Source of the DNA: a virus
Strand: one strand, 5' to 3'
Length of the DNA stretch: 32,066 bases
IMG/VR virus record: IMGVR_UViG_3300028393_000233
Location: 1 to 32,066 of that record
Within the stretch, counting starts at the first letter, position 1. Each line of letters starts with the position of its first letter. Positions 20,886 through 27,729 of this stretch are shown piece after piece. Under the pieces are notes generated by a model. The model was given only the letters and a program-made list of their open reading frames with translations, did not search any database and was not told the DNA's origin. The position numbers were made by a program, and so were the translations under genes.

Positions 20886-21064
20886 AGGCTTTCTCGTTCT
20901 GCAATATACCAAATTAAAAAACCAATAAAAATAAATCCAATAAACCAAGCATAAGCAAATCTTGCTGCTTCATTCCATAATCTAAAATCAAAATGTAAAG
21001 TAAAAAATGATATTAATAAATATAAAAATACTAATACTAAAGAAAATAATGCTAATTGTTTCAT
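20882..21064 (-). CDS. Small membrane protein, 60 aa
   Basis: There are two hydrophobic segments (about 3-24 and 34-54) around a short charged or aromatic loop with R-L-W-N-E-A-A-R. The N-terminus is M-K-Q-L and the C-terminus is acidic/basic (E-R-E-S-L). It overlaps the genes on both sides by ATGA. Function is unknown. Confidence 0.58.
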   Translation of the reverse strand: MKQLALFSLVLVFLYLLISFFTLHFDFRLWNEAARFAYAWFIGFIFIGFLIWYIAERESL

Positions 21065-21150
21065 ACTCTAGTAATTTGGATTAATAAATAAGTTAATACT
21101 ATTCCCGCAAAAATCAATTGAGGGCGTTTGTGTTGTAGAAAGTGTTTCAT
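21061..21150 (-). CDS. 29-aa single-pass membrane peptide
   Basis: The short ORF starts 4 bases after the preceding stop and ends in an ATGA overlap with the next gene. It has a basic N-terminus (M-K-H-F-L-Q-H-K-R-P) followed by a hydrophobic helix (L-I-F-A-G-I-V-L-T-Y-L-L-I). Support comes only from spacing, orientation and the membrane pattern. Confidence 0.42.
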   Translation of the reverse strand: MKHFLQHKRPQLIFAGIVLTYLLIQITRV

Positions 21151-21154
21151 TTTT

Positions 21155-21349
21155 TTAATTGTTAAATTTTATGTTACTAATTGCTTTCATTGCTATTTTT
21201 AAAGAATCAATAGCCATTGTATTTGCATTATAATTTGAATATCCAATTTTTATAAATTCTTCTTTTAAAATACTAGCACAAATAACTATTGTATTTGGGT
21301 TATTATCAGTTGCTATTTGTTCAACCATTAAAAATAATAAATCTTTCAT
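21155..21349 (-). CDS. 64-aa hypothetical protein, first gene of early operon
   Basis: This is a small helical protein (L-L-F-L-M-V-E-Q-I-A; L-K-I-A-M-K-A-I-S-N-I) with a central N-Y-N-A-N-T-M. It is not recognised. It is the first gene behind the strong promoter at 21384-21413, with a leader of about 30 bases. Confidence 0.62.
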   Translation of the reverse strand: MKDLLFLMVEQIATDNNPNTIVICASILKEEFIKIGYSNYNANTMAIDSLKIAMKAISNIKFNN

Positions 21350-21383
21350 AATAATTGTCTTTGTGTTTCGCTTTATTGCTGGT

Positions 21384-21413
21384 ACAAATATAAGGCAATT
21401 AATTTAATGCACA
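21384..21413 (-). promoter_or_regulatory. Early promoter (Bacteroidota type)
   Basis: The minus strand has TTG (21413-21411), exactly 19 bases, then TATATTTG (21391-21384). This matches the Bacteroidota sigma-ABfr consensus TTTG/TTG-N19-TAnnTTTG. It lies about 35 bases upstream of the first early gene and 31 bases downstream of the terminator at 21444-21471. It is the best promoter in the window. Confidence 0.65.
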
Positions 21414-21443
21414 ACAATTATAGATAATTTATATTCATTATAA

Positions 21444-21471
21444 ATAAAAAAACCACCCTAAAAGAGTGGTT
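21444..21471 (-). terminator. Intrinsic terminator after tRNA-like element
   Basis: On the minus strand AACCACTC (21471-21464), loop TTTTA, GGGTGGTT (21458-21451) forms an 8-bp stem with one T-G pair, followed by seven T's. This is a textbook rho-independent terminator and separates the lysis/tail transcript from the early promoter 31 bases further on. Confidence 0.85.
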
Positions 21472-21476
21472 TAATT

Positions 21477-21564
21477 AATCATTAAGGGATTCGAACCCTT
21501 ATCTAGTGGATTAACCACCGTGTTACCCCTGTATGGGCTTTACACCATATTACACCAAATGATA
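21477..21564 (-). tRNA. tRNA-like element, degenerate class II type
   Basis: On the minus strand a perfect T arm is present (AAGGG, loop TTCGAAT, CCCTT, at 21500-21484). It is followed by AATGATT, which pairs with ATCATT near the 5' end (6 of 7 acceptor pairs). The total of 88 bases fits a class II (Leu/Ser type) tRNA. A long variable arm is possible (GTGG TTAAT CCAC). The D region (T-G-G-T-G-T-A-A-T-A-T-G-G-T) looks like a Leu D loop but cannot form a D stem. The anticodon arm candidate has only a 5-base loop between CCC and GGG. No anticodon can be assigned with confidence. It may be a decayed tRNA, a tRNA mimic, or a tRNA 3' end kept as an attachment site. Confidence 0.45.
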
Positions 21565-21567
21565 TTG

Positions 21568-21597
21568 GTAGCAATAAACGTCGACTTATTCTGCTAC
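21568..21597 (-). ncRNA. Strong hairpin directly before the tRNA-like element
   Basis: GTAGC (21568-21572) pairs with GCTAC (21593-21597), and AATAA (21573-21577) with TTATT (21586-21590), leaving a 2-base bulge and an 8-base loop containing GTCGAC. It ends 4 bases before the tRNA-like element, so hairpin, tRNA-like element and terminator (21597-21444) may be one non-coding RNA. Confidence 0.5.
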
Positions 21598-21638
21598 AAG
21601 ACTTCCAGGCCTATAAATAGTCGGAAACATTAATAAAT

Positions 21639-21800
21639 TTAACTCAATTTGTGAGCAAACATTTTAATAATAGTTGTCGGTTTGATAAACTTACAAGCTA
21701 AACGTAAGAAAAAACCTGCGTTTGTAGTTGCAGGACTACTTGCGTATTGTGTCGCTGCTTCATCTAAAATGTTTTGGATCGGTTCTGGAATATTATTCAT
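21639..21800 (-). CDS. 53-aa hypothetical protein downstream of DUF5675-like gene
   Basis: The ATG lies 1 base after the stop of the DUF5675-like gene. The protein begins N-N-I-P-E-P-I-Q-N-I-L-D-E-A-A and contains F-F-L-R-L-A-C-K-F-I, an amphipathic basic helix. It is not recognised. Close coupling to the lysis gene supports translation. It is followed by the non-coding RNA block. Confidence 0.55.
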   Translation of the reverse strand: MNNIPEPIQNILDEAATQYASSPATTNAGFFLRLACKFIKPTTIIKMFAHKLS

Positions 21801-21801
21801 A

Positions 21802-22194
21802 TTATTCAATTGTTAAGGTTACTTTACCAACTTTTAATCCTGCTTCTAATTTTGGGTAAAATTTAGCGATTGCATCACGTGAGCCACCGATAAAATCGAC
21901 ACTTCTTGTTGTTCCTAATAATATACAGCCTTCGGTTTGAGTTGCATCGTTTCCGCTATGGATACGTACACCTTCGTAACCCTCAACATTTAATAACAAA
22001 GGCATCATTTTTTTAAATCTGTTGCTCATTGTCATTATTACCTCATATGTTCCTTTAGGTATTGCGGTTTTTCCAAAAACTTTAGTATCTCTTTCGACAT
22101 CCTCAAGTGTGTAAGCCTCGAATTTACCATCAATTGAAAGTTCTCCAATTGTAGAGTTTGCTGTTTTATGCAGTCTTTTTAAATTTAGTTTCAT
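21802..22194 (-). CDS. DUF5675-like protein, possible lysis enzyme
   Basis: This 130-aa protein resembles DUF5675, small phage proteins found next to lysis genes. It has G-E-L-S-I-D-G-K-F (17-25), then A-I-P-K-G-T-Y-E-V (44-52), then R-I-H-S-G-N-D-A (77-84) with His79 and G-C-I-L-L-G with Cys90. The His...Gly-Cys spacing resembles L,D-transpeptidase-type catalytic residues, so cell-wall cleavage or modification is possible. Enzymatic activity is an inference. No other endolysin is visible, which makes it the candidate for that role. Confidence 0.78.
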   Translation of the reverse strand: MKLNLKRLHKTANSTIGELSIDGKFEAYTLEDVERDTKVFGKTAIPKGTYEVIMTMSNRFKKMMPLLLNVEGYEGVRIHSGNDATQTEGCILLGTTRSVDFIGGSRDAIAKFYPKLEAGLKVGKVTLTIE

Positions 22195-22339
22195 ATCGTG
22201 TAATTATTTTAGTTTTTTTTTCGTTAAACCCTTGTATATTTAATCCGTTGTACTTTATTTTTATTTTATTAAATTTAAAAATATCTACAATCACACAATA
22301 TCCTAAAATTTCATCGTAATAAAAATCTCCTATTCTCAT
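22166..22339 (-). CDS. 57-aa hypothetical protein between nuclease and DUF5675-like gene
   Basis: The ORF begins in an ATGA overlap with the nuclease stop and runs 29 bases into the next gene. It starts M-R-I-G-D-F-Y-Y-D-E and forms likely beta strands (C-V-I-V-D-I-F, K-I-K-I-K-Y-N-G) before a basic tail. The layout suggests a small SH3-like barrel. It is not recognised. Confidence 0.5.
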   Translation of the reverse strand: MRIGDFYYDEILGYCVIVDIFKFNKIKIKYNGLNIQGFNEKKTKIITRYETKFKKTA

Positions 22340-22905
22340 TTTTTAATTATTTTTAATAATTCATTAGTATTTGTTTTATAATTATTTATTTGTCCTTTTG
22401 TAGTTATTAAATTTGGCATTAAATAACCCTCATAAACTCCATTTATTTTTAAAAGTTTCCAATAGTATAAAGGAATATTTGAATTTTTATAAATGCACCC
22501 AGTCCAAACTTCAATATTATTTTTTAAAGCTAATTTTCTAACATAATTTTCAAGTGAGTGCCATATTCCACGATTAAAACTAGATATTTGTGGGGCTTCA
22601 TTTGTATAAACCATACTTTCTAATTCGGTTGTACTATCTGCTCGAAAATCATCATTTGGGGATAAGTGTCCCTTGTCATATCCAATTAAAGAATTTGAGT
22701 TTTGTTCATTATTTGATATGGAATTATCAAAATGAAAAGCAGTCCTTTCATTATTTCCATTTAACATTGATTTAGTCAAAATATAATAAGTATAAATCGG
22801 CTCTTTCAATTTAGTATCAAAATGAATTTCATACGCTTTATGTTTAATTAAAACTATTTGCCCAAAGCAAGAAAATGAGAATAATAAAAATAGTATATTT
22901 TTCAT
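22336..22905 (-). CDS. Secreted DNA/RNA non-specific endonuclease
   Basis: This 189-aa protein has a signal peptide of about 15 residues (M-K-N-I-L-F-L-L-F-S, then C-F-G-Q). The NUC1-family beta-beta-metal core shows Y-D-K-G-H-L (76-81; the family D-R-G-H with Lys for Arg), N-D-D-F-R-A-D (84-90), Y-T-N-E-A-P-Q (100-106), and N-R-G-I-W-H-S-L-E (111-119) with the metal Asn and Glu. The His of DKGH is the general base. It is placed among small membrane proteins of the lysis region. It could degrade host DNA in the periplasm or in lysate, or act in superinfection. Lys instead of Arg occurs in some family members, so activity is probable but unproven. Confidence 0.85.
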   Translation of the reverse strand: MKNILFLLFSFSCFGQIVLIKHKAYEIHFDTKLKEPIYTYYILTKSMLNGNNERTAFHFDNSISNNEQNSNSLIGYDKGHLSPNDDFRADSTTELESMVYTNEAPQISSFNRGIWHSLENYVRKLALKNNIEVWTGCIYKNSNIPLYYWKLLKINGVYEGYLMPNLITTKGQINNYKTNTNELLKIIKK

Positions 22906-23099
22906 TTCTTAAATTGTTTATGAATTTTTATAGCTAATAATTTACCAAAATAACCAAATGCACCCCCTAAAATCCCGAAAATAATAACTTTAAACAATTG
23001 CTGTGCGTCGGTTATCAATGGATTTTCTGCAATGTATGAAAAAATACTCAATACAGAACCGAAAAAAATACTTAAAAAACTATGTCCGTGGCTATTCAT
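22902..23099 (-). CDS. Small membrane protein, holin-like, 65 aa
   Basis: The start at 23099 gives an 8-base overlap with the preceding gene; the earlier ATG at 23135 overlaps more and has no support. There are two membrane segments (about 7-24 and 36-57: F-K-V-I-I-F-G-I-L-G-G-A-F-G) and a basic end (K-I-H-K-Q-F-K-K). Size, topology and position next to lysis genes suggest a holin. Confidence 0.65.
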   Translation of the reverse strand: MNSHGHSFLSIFFGSVLSIFSYIAENPLITDAQQLFKVIIFGILGGAFGYFGKLLAIKIHKQFKK

Positions 23100-23265
23100 T
23101 GCTTTGTTTTTTAGAATTTCCAAAGTAATAACCAATAACCGACCCCATTAAACCAACCACAGCGATTTTAACATCGTTTTCGGGAGCTGTCCACCCTAAA
23201 ATATATAAACCGACGGCTATAATTATTAAAGCAATTACGCCTTGTATATTAGTTTTTTGTATCAT
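23092..23265 (-). CDS. Small membrane protein, possible holin partner, 57 aa
   Basis: The ATG at 23265 shares its A with the upstream stop (TAATG), which decides the start; the 45 codons upstream are the other frame of the preceding gene. There are two hydrophobic segments (about 9-24 and 34-49; G-L-M-G-S-V-I-G-Y-Y-F-G) around the loop A-P-E-N-D, and a charged tail. Together with the next gene it may form a two-component holin/antiholin set. Confidence 0.65.
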   Translation of the reverse strand: MIQKTNIQGVIALIIIAVGLYILGWTAPENDVKIAVVGLMGSVIGYYFGNSKKQSNE

Positions 23266-23591
23266 TAAAAAGGTGGGTTTAAAGTTATTGTTTTTGGTTG
23301 TTCTAAAAGTGCAATTTGCTCCGATATATTTGTTTGCAAAGTTTGCAATTGCGTAAATTCTTGTCCTTCTATTTCTTGTGAGTAAATATTCTCGATCCAA
23401 CCCTTAACTTGTTCAAAAGATAATTTTTCAAAGTTTGTGAAATTATCAGGGTTTGGTTCTCCAACAATAGTTTCTCCATTTACAATAAATGAAAGTTCAT
23501 TTTTTTGCCCTATATAATTCCAATTAATTGATTTCACAACTTTTTCAGAATTACAATTTAAACTATTTATTTTCCAAGTATAATTTATCAT
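23265..23591 (-). CDS. Fibre-accessory protein of DUF7936-like type
   Basis: This 108-aa protein starts Y-T-W-K-I-N-S-L, contains S-F-E-Q-V-K-G-W-I (58-66), and ends in a Q-I-A-L-L-E-Q-P segment and N-P-P-F. Small phage proteins with Y-T-W..., L-..-E-Q-V-.-G-W and a Pro-rich end are often found just after tail-fibre genes, and this pattern resembles the DUF7936 family. Their role is unknown, possibly fibre assembly. It follows the fibre gene by 17 bases. Confidence 0.6.
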   Translation of the reverse strand: MINYTWKINSLNCNSEKVVKSINWNYIGQKNELSFIVNGETIVGEPNPDNFTNFEKLSFEQVKGWIENIYSQEIEGQEFTQLQTLQTNISEQIALLEQPKTITLNPPF

Positions 23592-23608
23592 TTTTTATTT
23601 TTTAATTA

Positions 23609-25654
23609 TTAAACAAGCATTGCCCATCCTGTAGATTTGTAAACATAAACTCCCTCTGTTGCATCAGTGCAATATACCATTAATCCAATTGCAGGAGAAG
23701 TTATTGCTATACGTTGCGCATTTGTCATTCTAGGAGGTAAGAAACCTTGTGTTGTGCTATTTACTTGAAGTCTTGCACTTGGTAAATCTGTAAATGTTCC
23801 TCCATTTTGTAAAACAACATTCCCTGTTGTAGGCACTACTTTCAAATAGGTAGTACCCCCAAGTTTTAACTGTATTGCTCCTGATAGTAGTGGCGAACCT
23901 ATGGATGTTTCTTGTGTAGATAGATAAATATTATTAATAGTTGCACCTACAGTGCCTATCATACTACCATTAGCTAATCGTACATCATAATTTTTAACCC
24001 CACTAAAAGCACCATTTGTAAAAGTTGGATTAATATCTAAACCAACTAATACATCATTATTAGCTGCAGCGGTTAAAGTAGGAGTTAATATTGTTCCTTG
24101 TGCAATTGCTCCACTAGCAGTTACTGACGGACTTAAAGTCTTTTTCCCTGTAATAGTTTCGATTGCAGTTTTAGAAACTAACCCGCTTAAATCCTGGTCT
24201 CCTGTATTAGTTCCACTTAAATTAGTTGCAGAAATTGCGCCCGTAAAAGTATCTCCTGTAAGCCTTGCGTGATTTTGCCAACTTCCATTAGCATAGAACT
24301 CATCTCGTAGAGTATCGGTGTTATAACGTCGCATTCCATTTAAAGGAGTTGCTGGACGTTGTGCAGTTGTGCCATTTGGAAGCCTAAAATATCCCGTTGC
24401 AGTATTATCAATATCGCCCGTAATAGTATCACCGCTTTTAGTTAATTTACCACTTAAATCTTGGTCGCCTGTATTACTACCTGATAAAGTTGTAATTCCT
24501 AAAATAGTTTTAATATTTGCAGCTGTGAAATAATCTAAAATAGCTTTAACTACAGGAAATTTAGTTGTACTTGTTTCATTTCCTGTAAATGTTGTTACTT
24601 TATTACTACTATCCTCTTTTGCATTCCAAGTAGTTGCACTTGCAATTCTATTGTCCGCAATACTTACTCCGTTCCAAGTTGCAGAGGTTATTGAAGCAGG
24701 AACATCAAATGTATTAGTACTCCAACTTACATTGGATGGTGCTTGAAAATGTGCATCCCAACTTCCAGCAGTAGTTGAATTATCAATTAATGTTAATACT
24801 AAATAACCGCCCGAAGGTATTGACTTAATTAATGTATTGGAGTTGTTATTTACAGATATAGCACCACTTGATTGATTATTATTAAAATCATAAATTGCAC
24901 CATTTTGTAAAGTAGTAGCATTTGGTAATTTTATAGTTTGCCCACCACTACCGGTAACTAAATAAGAAGGTGTTGAATTTACAGTTAAAGTTATTAAAGT
25001 TGCAGAAGCAGCAACCGAAGTAAATCCCTCAAATACATTATTAACTTTTAAATTTTTAGTGTTTAAATCAACATCAGTACTTGCTCCAGTATAAGGAACT
25101 AAACCCGTTAAATTTTGGTCACCTGTATTAGTTCCACTTAAATTAGATAATTTAGTTATTTCAGCACTTGTAATAAGTCTTTGTCCTGTAGCTAATAATG
25201 TAGCCAAACTACTAACTGCATTATCGTAAGCCGTTTTTAATAAATCGGTTAAATCATTTTTTGTTAATGAATAACCTGCAACTTTATCAACTTTCAATGC
25301 ATCTTGAGTATCTACATAAGTAGTAGTAGCTAAACCTGCAATACTTGGTATAGTTGGCTTATTAAGTATTTGTGCGTCTCCACTCGTTGCATTCCAATCT
25401 GCATTAACATTTACTTCGGCTCCTGCTTGAATTCCTGCTAATTTTGCTTGTTCAGCAGTAGTATAATCATTTGTTGAAAGTCCTTTTCCAGTTACCTTAT
25501 CGACTTTATTAGAAATATCTAAGGAAGTAATAAACGGATGTACACCATCCGCACCGTCGTTAATTAAATCGGAAGTTTTGCTAGGTTCTTGAATAGAAAT
25601 TGTAATATTTTCAACTTCTTCGACTATTTGTATATTTATGATTTCTTCTGCCAT
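23609..25654 (-). CDS. Large tail fibre protein
   Basis: This 681-aa protein is the largest product in the window. The N-terminal 60 residues are acidic and would attach to the tail. Recurrent S-G-(T/S)-N-T-G-D-Q elements (173-180, 391-398, 480-487) start beta-rich modules, as in many Bacteroidota phage fibres. Y-N-T-D-T-L-R-D-E-F-Y (444-454) and N-G-S-W-Q are also typical. The last about 60 residues (L-P-P-R-M-T..., T-D-A-T-E-G-V-Y-V-Y, K-S-T-G-W) are a common Flavobacteriia C-terminal head. The protein is Thr/Asn/Gly-rich and probably trimeric, and it should bind the host receptor. It overlaps the preceding gene by one base. Confidence 0.85.
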   Translation of the reverse strand: MAEEIINIQIVEEVENITISIQEPSKTSDLINDGADGVHPFITSLDISNKVDKVTGKGLSTNDYTTAEQAKLAGIQAGAEVNVNADWNATSGDAQILNKPTIPSIAGLATTTYVDTQDALKVDKVAGYSLTKNDLTDLLKTAYDNAVSSLATLLATGQRLITSAEITKLSNLSGTNTGDQNLTGLVPYTGASTDVDLNTKNLKVNNVFEGFTSVAASATLITLTVNSTPSYLVTGSGGQTIKLPNATTLQNGAIYDFNNNQSSGAISVNNNSNTLIKSIPSGGYLVLTLIDNSTTAGSWDAHFQAPSNVSWSTNTFDVPASITSATWNGVSIADNRIASATTWNAKEDSSNKVTTFTGNETSTTKFPVVKAILDYFTAANIKTILGITTLSGSNTGDQDLSGKLTKSGDTITGDIDNTATGYFRLPNGTTAQRPATPLNGMRRYNTDTLRDEFYANGSWQNHARLTGDTFTGAISATNLSGTNTGDQDLSGLVSKTAIETITGKKTLSPSVTASGAIAQGTILTPTLTAAANNDVLVGLDINPTFTNGAFSGVKNYDVRLANGSMIGTVGATINNIYLSTQETSIGSPLLSGAIQLKLGGTTYLKVVPTTGNVVLQNGGTFTDLPSARLQVNSTTQGFLPPRMTNAQRIAITSPAIGLMVYCTDATEGVYVYKSTGWAMLV

Positions 25655-25971
25655 TAGATTATTGGTTGTGTTGTGTCTTGAATAACGTTAAAAGAGCCTC
25701 CGAAATATGTCTTTGTTTTACCGCTTAAATAGGTAAATTGTACATCGTAATAATAGGTATAATCAGCATCCCAATCAATAATAAAATCGCCTATTATAAA
25801 TTGATTTGCACCCGTTTTTGTAATTGTAGCCTCTTGCATTAAATCACCCGTTTTTGACCCTTGGCGAAATTGACAACGAATAGCAATAGTAGTAATATCA
25901 ATATCAATATTAATCGTTTTTGCACCGAAACTATCGCCCTTTAAACAGTCTGTAAAGTTTTGTATTATCAT
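25654..25971 (-). CDS. 105-aa baseplate/fibre-attachment protein
   Basis: This protein starts M-I-I-Q-N-F-T-D-C-L-K-G-D-S-F, then is beta-rich with pairs of strands (I-D-I-D-I-T-T-I-A-I-R, Y-Y-Y-D-V-Q-F-T-Y-L). The layout is like the BppU-type N-terminal domain that joins fibres to the baseplate ('D..i..i.f........G.....W......'). It overlaps the genes on both sides by 1 and 4 bases, directly before the fibre gene. Assignment is moderate. Confidence 0.6.
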   Translation of the reverse strand: MIIQNFTDCLKGDSFGAKTINIDIDITTIAIRCQFRQGSKTGDLMQEATITKTGANQFIIGDFIIDWDADYTYYYDVQFTYLSGKTKTYFGGSFNVIQDTTQPII

Positions 25972-26615
25972 AATCTTATTGCGTTCAATTGTTGTTTGTC
26001 TACTTCATAAAATAAATAGGTACATCCTGCCGTTGCTCCATTTGCTACGGTTATAGTTGTTGCTGCGGCTGCATAATTTGCATAACTTGGAAAACTAGCA
26101 TTTGAAAAAATAGTTTGTCCGCTTAATTGGTTTCCGTTACCCGCATCTTTTCCAAAGGCATTTACATGACTTCCCGTATTATTTTTAGCGGCTCTAGTTC
26201 CAATAGCATTTATATCGCTTCCTTCATTTTCATTTGCGCTATCAATACCAAAGGCGTTTATATCATTTCCTGTATTTGCAATTGCGGAGTTTTCGCCCAT
26301 GGCATTAATGTTATTGCCTGAATTACTAAAAGCGGATTGCTTACCTAAAGCATTTACACTATTTCCAGTATTTGATATAACAGAGCTTTCTCCAAAAGCA
26401 TTAATATTATTTCCTGTGGCTGCATCTCCTGCTCCAGAGCCTTGAAAATTATTACCATTTACTAAGTCATGATTATTATCTAAAATTTGTTGTAAGGTTT
26501 GCCCTGCTAATTGCGGAGTTATTCGATAAGTTACCCCATTTATTGAAATAGGTATATCCCCTATTGGGTTTGTCGTTCCGACATACGGAGGAAGTTCGTC
26601 AATTTTTGTGCTCAT
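25968..26615 (-). CDS. Tail protein with six 16-residue NA-x-G repeats
   Basis: This 215-aa protein has a short N-terminal attachment region (D-E-L-P-P-Y, 6-11; P-I-S-I-N-G-V-T-Y) that resembles other small baseplate proteins. It then has six exact 16-residue repeats centred on I/V-N-A-x-G at residues 71-75, 87-91, 103-107, 119-123, 135-139 and 151-155. The repeated Asn/Gly/Ser pattern resembles the beta-roll heads of trimeric autotransporter adhesins, so an elongated repetitive shaft is likely. The C-terminus includes T-I-T-V-A-N-G-A-T and one Cys. It overlaps the neighbours by 4 bases each. Confidence 0.7.
   Translation of the reverse strand: MSTKIDELPPYVGTTNPIGDIPISINGVTYRITPQLAGQTLQQILDNNHDLVNGNNFQGSGAGDAATGNNINAFGESSVISNTGNSVNALGKQSAFSNSGNNINAMGENSAIANTGNDINAFGIDSANENEGSDINAIGTRAAKNNTGSHVNAFGKDAGNGNQLSGQTIFSNASFPSYANYAAAATTITVANGATAGCTYLFYEVDKQQLNAIRL
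26118..26405 (-). repeat. Six tandem 48-bp coding repeats
   Basis: These are the 16-codon units of the tail protein at 25968-26615. The DNA copies have diverged but keep the frame, the I/V-N-A-x-G core (codons 71, 87, 103, 119, 135, 151) and an N-T-G or N-S-G turn in several units. They explain the open reverse frame seen on the plus strand here. Confidence 0.75.
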
Positions 26616-26938
26616 ATTAAAAATAAATCTCCTGCATCGCTTTGTAAAATCGCTCCGCTTTGAATTAATAAATAGTTTTCATTTGTAAAACTTGCATTCG
26701 GGATATGTAAATCACCCGTTACAAATTTATAATCATTCTTTAAAATATCTCTTTGCAAAAATTCATCTACAACAAAATCCGTATCGTAAATAAATACATC
26801 GTCAATTCCTGTAACTAAATTTAAACTTTTTAAATTATTATCCATTATGAATTTAGGCAACATATTTAAACTACAATAGACATTTAAACAAATATCTAAA
26901 ATAGTACTTCCGATACTTGGTTTAAACGATTGTAGCAT
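26612..26938 (-). CDS. 108-aa baseplate-region protein
   Basis: This protein is not recognised by name. Residues 9-39 (G-S-T-I-L-D-I-C-L-N-V, then L-N-M-L-P-K-F-I-M-D-N-N) resemble LysM-like tail proteins of Bacteroidota phages, with 'D..l......gs...l..l...N' spacing. Then F-I-Y-D and L-I-Q-S-G-A-I-L-Q-S follow. It overlaps the gp25-like gene by 17 bases. Confidence 0.58.
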   Translation of the reverse strand: MLQSFKPSIGSTILDICLNVYCSLNMLPKFIMDNNLKSLNLVTGIDDVFIYDTDFVVDEFLQRDILKNDYKFVTGDLHIPNASFTNENYLLIQSGAILQSDAGDLFLI

Positions 26939-27230
26939 TTGGATAAATATTTAGTTTGCCATCTGTTCCAAATTCAATAACGGGATTGTCCACGTTGTAG
27001 CCGTCTTTTTCAAGTTCAATTTTGATTTTACGTGCTAATTGTTGTGCTCCACCTGCTGAATTTTGATAATAACCAATTCCAACGCCATCAGTAGGATTTT
27101 CTTTCCACCATCCAACGTATGCGTTAATAGTGTCGGCAATATGTTGTTGGTCGCTTTCTACTATGGTAAAATCGCCATTGCTAAAATGCAAATCGTTGTT
27201 AATCAATCCAAAATCTTTTCTAACTGCCAT
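26922..27230 (-). CDS. gp25-like baseplate wedge protein (protein W family)
   Basis: This 102-aa protein has the T4 gp25 / P2 W signature: D-F-G-L-I-N-N-D-L (6-14), F-T-I-V-E-S-D-Q-Q-H-I (21-31), and the conserved N-P-T-D-G-V-G-I-G (45-53, 'p..G.G'), followed by a strongly helical C-terminal half with E-L-E-K-D-G-Y-N. It forms the inner baseplate wedge and, with J, nucleates the sheath. It overlaps the spike gene by 11 bases. Its partner J lies at 2343-3188. Confidence 0.87.
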   Translation of the reverse strand: MAVRKDFGLINNDLHFSNGDFTIVESDQQHIADTINAYVGWWKENPTDGVGIGYYQNSAGGAQQLARKIKIELEKDGYNVDNPVIEFGTDGKLNIYPNATIV

Positions 27231-27729
27231 GTTTTATAACTGTGTTTTCGATTTCGCTTTGTTGCGTTGGAGTTAAATTATTAGTTTCAATAACACTTGT
27301 AATGCTTGTCGGTGTTCCTGCTGCGATATGGGTGTGAGTATTGAACTTTAAAATTAAATCATTAACGATATTTTCCATTGCATTCAATTTTTGCGTTAGT
27401 TCAATCACTTTAACTAGCCCACCAAATTCACTTCCATTGATTGTCAAAGATACTACATCGGAATATTGAACGATAAAGGGTAACGTATATTTAGACATTA
27501 AAACATAAACCATGGAACCAACTAAAGGCTCTATTACTAAACCGTCTGCAATACCTGCTTGTAATTGTACATCAAAATCGAGTGTGCTTTGTCCTGTAAT
27601 AGTTGTTACGTGTGCTTTACGATTACCTAAATCGACGCTATTAACATGGCATTGTAAAAGCCGTACCTTGTCATCATTTTGATTACCGCTTAAATTTTGT
27701 ATTACGGATATTATATTAAAATCGCTCAT
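27220..27729 (-). CDS. Baseplate spike / assembly protein (gpV, Mu gp45 type)
   Basis: This 169-aa protein has an OB-like N-terminal half (C-H-V-N-S-V-D, then a beta stretch) and F-D-V-Q-L-Q-A-G-I-A (52-61), like the phage baseplate assembly protein V family. The end carries N-T-H-T-H (about 130-134), the histidine pair found before the spike tip in many of these proteins, in which tip histidines coordinate metal. It would form the central membrane-piercing spike. It overlaps the hub gene by 4 bases. Confidence 0.8.
   Translation of the reverse strand: MSDFNIISVIQNLSGNQNDDKVRLLQCHVNSVDLGNRKAHVTTITGQSTLDFDVQLQAGIADGLVIEPLVGSMVYVLMSKYTLPFIVQYSDVVSLTINGSEFGGLVKVIELTQKLNAMENIVNDLILKFNTHTHIAAGTPTSITSVIETNNLTPTQQSEIENTVIKHGS

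Noticed and set aside
20885-20948. Membrane-like N-terminus of the CxxC protein (start at 20948)
   Set aside because: It is the out-of-frame reading of the adjacent membrane-protein gene. The ATGA at 20885 is the natural start.
21477-21564. tRNA-Asn (GUU) or tRNA-Leu (UAA) reading
   Set aside because: For GUU the base at position 33 would be G and the stem fails. For UAA a U at position 37 and a missing long arm speak against it. The element is therefore called only tRNA-like.
23265-23400. Long N-terminal extension of the second membrane protein (start at 23400)
   Set aside because: Residues 1-45 are merely the alternative frame of the DUF7936-like gene. The TAATG overlap at 23265 fits better.
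26127-26321. Plus-strand open frame
   Set aside because: It is produced by the 48-bp coding repeats on the other strand.
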